64,000 nt of DNA from Senegalimassilia sp003474385 (lineage in GTDB: Bacteria > Actinomycetota > Coriobacteriia > Coriobacteriales > Eggerthellaceae). A program made the position numbers and the translations under genes. The stretch is from NCBI RefSeq assembly GCF_003474385.1, contig NZ_QUCY01000015.1, forward strand, positions 6,904-70,903. Direction: 5' to 3'. Below the pieces are notes generated by a model that was given only the letters and a program-made list of their open reading frames with translations, was not told where the DNA came from and made no database searches. Of this stretch, positions 59,901 through 64,000 are shown piece after piece. The first letter of the stretch is position 1. Each line of letters begins with the position of its first letter.

Positions 59901-60651
59901 GGCAACCAAGACGGTCAAGCGCCTGGTGGCGCTGACGGTGAGCAAGGCCACGCCCGTTATCATGGCGACGCCTTCCGCAACCGACCTGGTGTACGGCCAG
60001 ACGCTTGGGGAGAGCACGCTTGCGGGCGGCACGGCAAGCGCTGCCGGCACGTTCGCCTGGGATGACCCGCAGCGCATGCCGCAGGTGGCCGAGTCCGGCA
60101 TCGCCTGCATGACGGTGCGTTTCGCCCCGGCTGACGCGGACAACTACAACGCCGCAAGCGTCATGGTTGCCGTGAAGGTCGCCCCGAGGAACCTGGCGAA
60201 GGATGTGGTCACCATTACCGCTCCGGGCCAGATCTACACCGGTGCGGCGCTCGAGCCCGCCCTGACCGTTGTGTACAACGGCGTGACGTTGGCCGCCGGT
60301 GTCGACTACGACGTGGCGTACGCCAACAACGTCGAAGTGGGCACGGCCGGCTACACGGTCACGTTCAAGGGCAACTACGCCGGCACGGCCTCTGGCACGT
60401 TCGCCATCGCGAAGGCCCCAGCGGCGTCCGTTCCGAGCGATCAGGTGACCGGACCGACCGGCCCCACCGGTGCGGCTGCCGCCCCGCAGGCGGGCGCCGC
60501 CCCTGCCGTGGGCGCTGCTCCCGCTGCGGGTAACGCGACCGCGTTGGTGCCCACGGGCGACGGCGTGCTCGGCGGCATCGTCGCCGCGGTGTGCGCGATC
60601 GTCGTCGCCGCGATCGTCGCGGCCTTCGCCCGCCGTCGCATGAGCCGTTAG
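53968..60651 (+). CDS. Giant multi-domain surface protein (2227 aa)
   Basis: This cell-wall protein was probably built by domain shuffling. A basic N-terminus with a signal/anchor helix (about 25-52) is followed by GLUG-like beta-helix repeats (to ~650; GGIAGYSRG, GGIVGS, PAGIVGRAG), MBG/Ig-like domains, a BspA-type leucine-rich segment (~1060-1270; IPAGVKAIGQNAFSG), an InlB-type repeat (~1277-1356; FVGWFESSDGGKT) and two tandem copies of a ~180-residue domain (~1357-1541 and 1542-1709; KGGKWNVYRST in both). More Ig/MBG domains, a Pro/Ala/Gly-rich linker, LVPTGD, a membrane helix and RRRMSR follow. The end resembles a sortase substrate with a non-standard motif. ATG 53968 has AGGAG 8 bases upstream. 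It may bind host or diet polymers. Confidence 0.85.
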   Translation: MHETQQHAQPPSRGSTAAHARKGRRFSRKAIVAVLAAAVALVAVPAIAIANSFTVDYSWYKNATGSTYVIKTPGQWNAFANLVNGSADEGEAGTAVDSFKGKTVELSGDLNFFGQDALPVGGQGGRTFDGAFDGKDHEIVNVKIDAQGATANVGLIGAAGEGSSISNVKINKTVSLTIAATDNTKAIENVGVLVGSSKGSISNASSAGTLTVSHTMDQTRDIVFPIKNVGGVAGICTGDVTGVSNAGAVSVSEPGVPYKADSADSTWEDQSILAINIGGIVGSAGDVDSTVDKAAGTAHGTISNCSNTGSVKVDTPKTNGLDRFGNTVYSQSSNVGGIAGYSRGFIDTCTNSGYLDAPHASGMGGIVGGLRAKTTTTSYSGNFTQEGSDDGMAAGADALAVTNCTNSGSVYGYSFPAGIVGRAGTYTRISGCINDSAATILGSRATKPFPAGIVSGSYGTVSYCGNLGTIVAGTWTGEGGAITQSGGYFASGIAGNLSCFTKDVDGEQQNASGTPEVYGCYNAGAVKAIDNMRQRALVGDNGGYVHDNVAVAGLVHNDRLVYGMYADDTEMSGGTVYNNVLFSADDFKANNAYDPAKQDSVSRYNPNTTNAIAVLNVNADKDGWGTYWTKSNGIVNGGNPALNSQVNWPATDLSAATVEFAANAQYTGLAATPKATVMLNGKQLQQDTDFRVVPQKDAIEVTAADSKPYTATVVGIGAYSGEAGSFAYGIDKGDLANCTVTFDTKVFNWTAQEPVASGVHVKNVAGKEIGSSEYTFAFDQSDKNLSNVDASGNATTEDTGKKGAVNAKKYAMVVTAAADSVHFTGKADGTFAIKTAKIAWDKDAEKLKQNAYPTSVSYDGSIISFPKESDTPDNIAWDSMTLRADLSPEHQSDGLLTVSYTGKNIKPAVNSVVYKGKSLTPGVDYRVVYGASLNEGQVVEAGKENLGKAGGEDFGYVTARYISGGNFSNYDNMKFKIVDQGAKLDIADAQVKGTDDIVFEQGGVYTPVTVWYGGSQLTEGTDYTISYTGNDKLGTASFKIMGTGAYAGEKSGTFNLVEGTPYELQYTFNADGTATVTGVEYNGALDAFDLTIPETVEHDGKAYTVTAIGDKAFGGLASDFSGSKANESKGKIASVSVPATVKSLGAYAFGASTTGDASMAQLKSVTFAEGSQLEEIGNFAFAKTGISEIVIPAGVKAIGQNAFSGDNGVLKSVTFLSESGSMPTFATSVLTKSSFYGVYGVTAKAYDGTAAATFAQNMVKTNNWKFESMGKVPEKASFTVSFDALGGMPVPEAQTVDKGAAAAKPAIDPAKADSTFVGWFESSDGGKTLADSAYDFATPVTADKVLYAKWEEAAEGALVVKVQDADGTVIETKSVSASDLQAMAATDGEPAIGQYAKGGKWNVYRSTNYVTYNDLFANLGLSVGAYDVVKACAADGSGKWSGTLGTMNSGAWYPNAESQGSTVNLGAAAQTLPAGLALSYTTGVGATPAAALAAAESSDAKLDTSKAPLQLMGVCDNTAGGNRFWSNVATVEVTRNAATALTVETQDAEGNVIASKDASYADLLNWKADGEARGQYYKGGKWNVYRSTDYVTFSDLIANLGLDISGSDKLFFDKTSPKAWNGTLDDANAGKWYPNAESDAVLGESDGTLPAGVMLTYAKGSGTTVSEALEGAQEMGSGSGIVSIMGAWDGAAGGNRFWSGLTKLVFQQQISIAEVKGGEGSFGYKQGDITATVDAKLMSDLADASYQWYSVDAAARARVAGTPIEGATSATYELPAGKPAGTYTVYCVVSAKDAKGEAVSATTDPVDLVVAKALNFIAWDGEGFDASSNSVTVTAQAKPATALDGETSAAVQYAISSSAGADVSALAWQDSASFAGLDSDTAYYVYAKVSDMPNYEDAVSEPLNVRTKIAGVLANPVLDPVAYDPTVTLAGITLPEGWEWADAFTVPTVKCGAYAAVFTPADEQLDSTDYSVVDGWDPATKTVKRLVALTVSKATPVIMATPSATDLVYGQTLGESTLAGGTASAAGTFAWDDPQRMPQVAESGIACMTVRFAPADADNYNAASVMVAVKVAPRNLAKDVVTITAPGQIYTGAALEPALTVVYNGVTLAAGVDYDVAYANNVEVGTAGYTVTFKGNYAGTASGTFAIAKAPAASVPSDQVTGPTGPTGAAAAPQAGAAPAVGAAPAAGNATALVPTGDGVLGGIVAAVCAIVVAAIVAAFARRRMSR

Positions 60652-60703
60652 GCTCGCTGCCGGCGCGGGGTGCCGGATGATCGGTTTCCCCGCGTCGGCG
60701 AAC

Positions 60704-60769
60704 GGGCGGCCCGAACCTATGGGCCGCCCTTGCTGAAACGAAGGCCCCGCGGCGCGATGCCGCGGGGCC
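60704..60769 (+). terminator. Two hairpins after the giant surface protein gene
   Basis: GGGCGGCCC and its complement (60704-60729, loop 8) and GGCCCCGCGGC and its complement (60743-60769, loop 5) lie between the two genes. Neither has a T-run. They may partially terminate transcription or stabilise the upstream mRNA, lowering expression of the downstream genes. Confidence 0.55.
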
Positions 60770-60789
60770 GCACGAGAAAGGAACGGCAC

Positions 60790-61398
60790 ATGTTGCAGAT
60801 GGAATCAAGGACGCACGGCGTCGTCTCGTTCGTGCGCGGGAAGGTGTGCGCCGCGGCCCTTGCTGCGTCTTTGATCGCGTCCGCAGGCATGATGGGGCGC
60901 AGCGGCACCGCGTCGCAGGAGCAAGCTGCCCAGGACGCCGTCGCGTCGGTCATCTCCGAGCTTGCCACGGAAAGCGGCACGGCGTCGGAGCTGCTTTCCA
61001 GCGTGCTCTTCTACCCGCAGGATTACGGCGTGGGCGAGGATGCGTTCTGCGAATGGTATTTCGACGGGACCGATGCCGAGGTTTCGGGGGCGGATGTGCA
61101 GGGCGATTCGGCCACGGTGCACGTGGCGTTCAACGCCAAGCGCATGGCCGAGGTGCTGCCCATCCTCGAGCAGGCGCGCGATCAGGCGCTGGCGGATGGC
61201 GCGGACGCCATGCGCGACGGCTATGCGAACGAGCGCTTCGCCGCCGTCGTGGAAAATGCCCAGGTGGGTACCGACCGTCTGGAGATCGCCGTCCCGGTGA
61301 CGCGCGGCTCCGACGGCGCATGGGCCATCGATGACCGCGCCACGTTGGCCGCGGCGCTGCTCGACGGCTACGACCCGCGCCAGATCTCCGTCGAATAG
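60790..61398 (+). CDS. Small secreted protein of unknown function
   Basis: This 202-residue protein has an N-terminal signal/anchor helix (about 17-35, AAALAASLIASAGMM). The mature part is acidic with one Cys in the DAFCEWYF segment and a predicted alpha/beta fold. The order DAVASVISELATESGTASELL at its start suggests a helical stalk. I recognise no domain. The GAAAGGA box precedes the ATG. It lies between the giant surface protein gene and the binding-protein gene and is likely to work with them. Confidence 0.75.
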   Translation: MLQMESRTHGVVSFVRGKVCAAALAASLIASAGMMGRSGTASQEQAAQDAVASVISELATESGTASELLSSVLFYPQDYGVGEDAFCEWYFDGTDAEVSGADVQGDSATVHVAFNAKRMAEVLPILEQARDQALADGADAMRDGYANERFAAVVENAQVGTDRLEIAVPVTRGSDGAWAIDDRATLAAALLDGYDPRQISVE

Positions 61399-61442
61399 CC
61401 TTCGATCGAAGTTATCCGCAACGAAATAGGGGGGAATGAACG

Positions 61443-62606
61443 TTGCAAACCAACCAGCAATCCGCATCGGGTGGCATCACGCGCCGCTCGTTCATCAAGT
61501 TCGGCGGCGCGGCGGCGTTGACGCTGGCGCTGCCCGGCGCGCTGTCCTCGCTGACGGGGTGCCGCTCCGAGGCCGGCGACGCCTTCTTCCGCGGCGAGCG
61601 CAAGGTGGTGGACCATGCGGGCCGCGAGGTGGTCATCCCGACCACCGACAAGCTCGAGCGCATCTACTTCACCTCGGGCCTGGCCGAGATCTACGTGTTC
61701 AGCCTGGCGCCCGAGCTGCAGGGCGGCTGCGCCTACCAGTTCACCGACGAGGAGCTGGCCTACCTGCCCGACGACATGGGCAAGCTCAAGTACATGGGCT
61801 CGCTCGCCGGCGGCGGCGAGATCGACTTGGAGATGCTCATGACAGAGGACATCCAGCTGGTGTTCGACGTCAGCGCCGTGGCCATTTCCTCGTCCGACAT
61901 CTCCACCTGCAACAACCTGCAGGACCAGACGGACATCCCCGTGGTCATGGTGGATGGTTCGTTCACGAACGTCATGAACGCGTACCGCTTCATCGGCGAC
62001 ATCATGGGCCAGACCGCCCGCGCCGAGAAGATCGCCGCGTACTGCGAGGGCATCTACGACGACGTACGCGCCGCGGTGGGCGACATCCCCGATGAGCGGA
62101 AGGTGTCGCTGTACTACGCCGAGGGTCCGTTCGGCCTGGCCTCCGAGCCCAACGAGTCGCTGCACGCGCGCACGTTCGCCGAGGCCGGCGCGCGCAACGT
62201 GGCCGCAGTGCCTGTGTCCACCAGCGGCTACGGCATGTCGTCGGTGTCGCTGGAGTCGGTTATCCAGTGGGACCCCGAGGTCATCATCGCGTGGGACGAC
62301 GTTATCCGCGGCGGCGCCGATGAGATCATCCGCACCAGCTCCGACTGGGCCGTTATCCGCGCCGTGCGCGACGGGCGCGTGTACACCATGCCCAACGCGC
62401 CGTTCGCCTGGTGCGACCGCCCGCCGGGAGTCAACCGCTTCCTAGGCCTGCAGTGGGTGGCGAACATGCTCTACCCCGACCGCTATGACGTGGACATGGT
62501 CGAGGAAGTGAAACGGTTCTACAGCCTGCTGTACTGGTGCGACATCACCGACGACCAGGCGAAGGACCTGCTAGGCAACAGCTATCCGCCGTATGGCAAG
62601 CGTTAG
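61443..62606 (+). CDS. Tat-exported substrate-binding lipoprotein (Peripla_BP_2 family)
   Basis: This 387-residue binding protein has a twin-arginine signal ITRRSFIKFGG (Arg14-Arg15) ending in the lipobox SLTGC (Cys40). The mature protein starts VVDHAGREVVIPTTDKLERI, the FecB/BtuF-type pattern, and keeps WDPEVIIAWDDVIRGGADEI near the C-terminus. Folded export through Tat suggests a cofactor or early ligand binding. The start is a TTG with AGGGGGG upstream; the ATG at 61436 is in another frame. No permease follows; instead a proton-channel protein does, which is unusual for this family. Confidence 0.85.
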   Translation: MQTNQQSASGGITRRSFIKFGGAAALTLALPGALSSLTGCRSEAGDAFFRGERKVVDHAGREVVIPTTDKLERIYFTSGLAEIYVFSLAPELQGGCAYQFTDEELAYLPDDMGKLKYMGSLAGGGEIDLEMLMTEDIQLVFDVSAVAISSSDISTCNNLQDQTDIPVVMVDGSFTNVMNAYRFIGDIMGQTARAEKIAAYCEGIYDDVRAAVGDIPDERKVSLYYAEGPFGLASEPNESLHARTFAEAGARNVAAVPVSTSGYGMSSVSLESVIQWDPEVIIAWDDVIRGGADEIIRTSSDWAVIRAVRDGRVYTMPNAPFAWCDRPPGVNRFLGLQWVANMLYPDRYDVDMVEEVKRFYSLLYWCDITDDQAKDLLGNSYPPYGKR

Positions 62607-62623
62607 ATAAAAGGAGAGAACCC

Positions 62624-63427
62624 GTGGACCTGTACAACGACACCTACCTTCCCGATATCCTGCACGGCATCGCGCAGGGCCTGCTCACGCCCGTCATGGT
62701 ACTCATCGTGGCGCTGATCGCCGTGACGCTGTTCTTTCTTGGCGCGGTCATCGTGGAGTTCTTCACCGAGCGCCGCCATTTCAAGCAGAACATGCCGCGC
62801 ATCGTGAACCAGATTAACGACGCCGACTATGGCGACGTGGCGCAGGTGGTCTCCGACGGCCAGCTTTTGCGCTACCAGAAGGCTGCGCTCATCACGGCGG
62901 CCCGCAATATGGGCCTGCCCGAGGAACCGCTGTTCGCGTTGGCGCAGAACCAGATCGGCCGCGCCGAGGGCGTTTGCAAGCGCCGCCTGGCCTGGACCGA
63001 CACCATTTCCAAGATCGCGCCGCTTCTGGGCCTTATGGGCACGTTGATCCCGCTGGGCCCGGGCATCGTGGCGCTGGGCCAGAACAACGTCACGCTGCTG
63101 TCGCAGTCGCTGACGGTGGCGTTCGACGCGACGGTGTGCGGCCTGACTTGCGCCGTCGTCTCCCTCATCGTGTCGAAGGTGCGCAGCGGCTGGTACGGCG
63201 AGTACCTGGGCGCCTTGGAGTCGCTCATGACGTGCGTGCTCGATAAGGCCGCCGAGGCGCGCAAGGCGGGCGTGAAGCTGCCGGCGAACTACGACGGCGA
63301 CCCGATGGAGGAGTTCAAGCAGATGGATCGTGCGGCGAAGGCTCAGCCTGCGACGGTTGCGGCTGCCGGCGCCGATGCCGCGCCCGAGGCCGCCGCGGAG
63401 CCGGCGACGGCGAAGGGCGGCGAGTAG
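62624..63427 (+). CDS. MotA/TolQ/ExbB-type proton channel protein
   Basis: This 267-residue protein has one N-terminal helix (about 18-48) and two later ones in the family domain: KIAPLLGLMGTLIPLGPGIVALGQN, then SLTVAFDATVCGLTCAVVSLIV. ExbB proteins form proton channels with a single-helix partner to move force across the envelope. The C-terminal ~40 residues are Ala-rich and disordered. GTG 62624 is preceded by AAGGAGAG. The DUF2149-like gene follows after one base and would supply the partner helix. Gram-positive cells have no outer membrane, so the load is probably the surface proteins encoded upstream. Confidence 0.85.
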   Translation: MDLYNDTYLPDILHGIAQGLLTPVMVLIVALIAVTLFFLGAVIVEFFTERRHFKQNMPRIVNQINDADYGDVAQVVSDGQLLRYQKAALITAARNMGLPEEPLFALAQNQIGRAEGVCKRRLAWTDTISKIAPLLGLMGTLIPLGPGIVALGQNNVTLLSQSLTVAFDATVCGLTCAVVSLIVSKVRSGWYGEYLGALESLMTCVLDKAAEARKAGVKLPANYDGDPMEEFKQMDRAAKAQPATVAAAGADAAPEAAAEPATAKGGE

Positions 63428-63428
63428 C

Positions 63429-63929
63429 ATGCATCGCGATTTTCGCTGCAGCTCGTTTCGCCGCAGCGGCGCGGACATGGGCGAGGATGCGAACCCGTCC
63501 GCCTACATCGTGAACATGGTCGACTGCATGCTGGTTCTGGCCTGCGGCTTCCTGGTCATGCTCATGCTGCATTGGAACATCGCCATCACGACGATGGACG
63601 AGGTTGACGAGTCGAGCATGGAGGAGGTCGACCCCGAGCAGATGCCCGAGGACGTGACATCGGGCGGCTCGTACTACATCGACGCGGGCAAGGTGTACCA
63701 GGACCCGAACACCGGCAAGCTGTACCTGGTGCAGGAAAACGGTGCGGCCGAAGGCTCCGAGGGGGCTTCCGGCGAATCGGGTTCGGGCACGACGGCATCC
63801 GCTTCTGCGTCCGCGGGGGCGTCGGCTGCCGCCGGCTCGGCGCAGGCGACCAGCGGCGCCGCGGCGGGAGGGTCCTCGGCGTCTTCCGGCGAGGCAGTGA
63901 AGAACGCCCGCGCGAACGGGGCCGACTAG
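63429..63929 (+). CDS. DUF2149-like single-helix membrane protein, candidate ExbD-like partner
   Basis: This 166-residue protein has a short cytosolic N-terminus and one membrane helix near residues 27-50 (AYIVNMVDCMLVLACGFLVML) containing an acidic residue, as the channel helix of ExbD/TolR proteins has. The outside part starts ITTMDEVDESSMEEVDPEQM with GKVYQDPNTGKLYLV, then a Ser/Ala/Gly tail. DUF2149 proteins occur beside MotA/ExbB-type genes in methanogens, as I recall. The ATG is one base after the preceding stop. Confidence 0.72.
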   Translation: MHRDFRCSSFRRSGADMGEDANPSAYIVNMVDCMLVLACGFLVMLMLHWNIAITTMDEVDESSMEEVDPEQMPEDVTSGGSYYIDAGKVYQDPNTGKLYLVQENGAAEGSEGASGESGSGTTASASASAGASAAAGSAQATSGAAAGGSSASSGEAVKNARANGAD

Positions 63930-64000
63930 TGGCCGCGCAAGCGCCCGGGGCGCAAACGGGCGCGAGGGGACGGGAGTTGCCGGCCGCCGCGGCGGCGTGG
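63929..64000 (+). CDS. Start of the next gene of the surface locus (partial)
   Basis: A GTG overlaps the preceding TAG stop (TAGTG) and opens a frame that reaches the window edge (24 codons, Ala/Gly-rich). The tight coupling suggests a further operon gene, but too little is visible to identify it. Confidence 0.35.
   Translation, partial: MAAQAPGAQTGARGRELPAAAAAW

Noticed and set aside
53761..60789. Very long open frame on the minus strand opposite the giant surface protein gene
   Set aside because: It is a high-GC antisense shadow: no domain, no ribosome-binding site, low-complexity His/Arg/Gly/Val composition, and the plus-strand gene has clear domains and signals.

Overview
The window looks like chromosomal DNA of a high-GC, anaerobic, Gram-positive actinobacterium. 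A gut Coriobacteriia/Eggerthellaceae member is the most likely host. The reasons are the GC-rich coding DNA, lipoprotein and twin-arginine (Tat) signals on substrate-binding and molybdenum proteins, sortase-like C-terminal anchors, a 1522-residue acyl-CoA dehydratase activase, a DMSO-reductase-family operon, a selenocysteine formate dehydrogenase, and a Gram-positive type SOS box in front of ruvCAB. This placement is inferred from gene content; no rRNA, tRNA or taxonomic marker is in view.

Layout. 1-5.5 kb: upp, a class I amidotransferase, mnmA, serA and a CmpB-type membrane protein. 5.5-10.7 kb: a tetR gene downstream of the giant activase gene, transcribed together leftwards. 11-15.9 kb: yebC, then ruvC-ruvA-ruvB, a small conserved protein and a 2-hydroxyacid dehydrogenase. 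15.9-20.7 kb: a MerR regulator and a radical SAM/FecCD-type ABC importer operon, each behind a 19-bp-spacer promoter carrying the same palindrome. 20.8-29.7 kb: an NrfD-type membrane protein, a YtrA-type GntR regulator and an SPFH protein, then a DmsC-DmsA-DmsB-TorD-radical SAM respiratory cluster. Identical TTGTC/GACAA operators link these two transcription units. 29.8-34.3 kb: Elp3 facing a cysteine desulfurase and a Trm9-like methyltransferase. 34.4-39.3 kb: a Bce-type two-component system and ABC exporter. 39.3-42.5 kb: an orphan ATPase gene bracketed by ~104-bp direct repeats, a ThrH-like phosphatase and a field of short palindromic repeats. 42.5-48.2 kb: a structured leader RNA, a flavin/Fe-S electron-transfer subunit, a selenocysteine formate dehydrogenase and an asparaginase. 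48.2-51.7 kb: a second orphan ATPase, again bracketed by direct repeats (88 bp), and an APC-family permease. 52-64 kb: a surface locus with two cell-wall proteins (636 and 2227 aa), a small secreted protein, a Tat-exported lipoprotein binding protein, a MotA/TolQ/ExbB channel and a DUF2149-like protein, continuing past the window edge.

Most striking is that two unrelated-looking intergenic sites, 9 kb apart, carry the same construction: direct repeat of about 90-100 bp, then an exact-period tandem array (23 bp or 33 bp) ending at the ribosome-binding site, then an AAA ATPase with a PD-(D/E)XK-like C-terminus, then a second copy of the direct repeat. I read these as two independent insertions of a small single-gene cassette. 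Other items worth attention are the matched operators for the MerR and GntR regulators, the in-frame TGA/SECIS in formate dehydrogenase, the Elp3/desulfurase/Trm9-like group, and the energised surface-protein locus.
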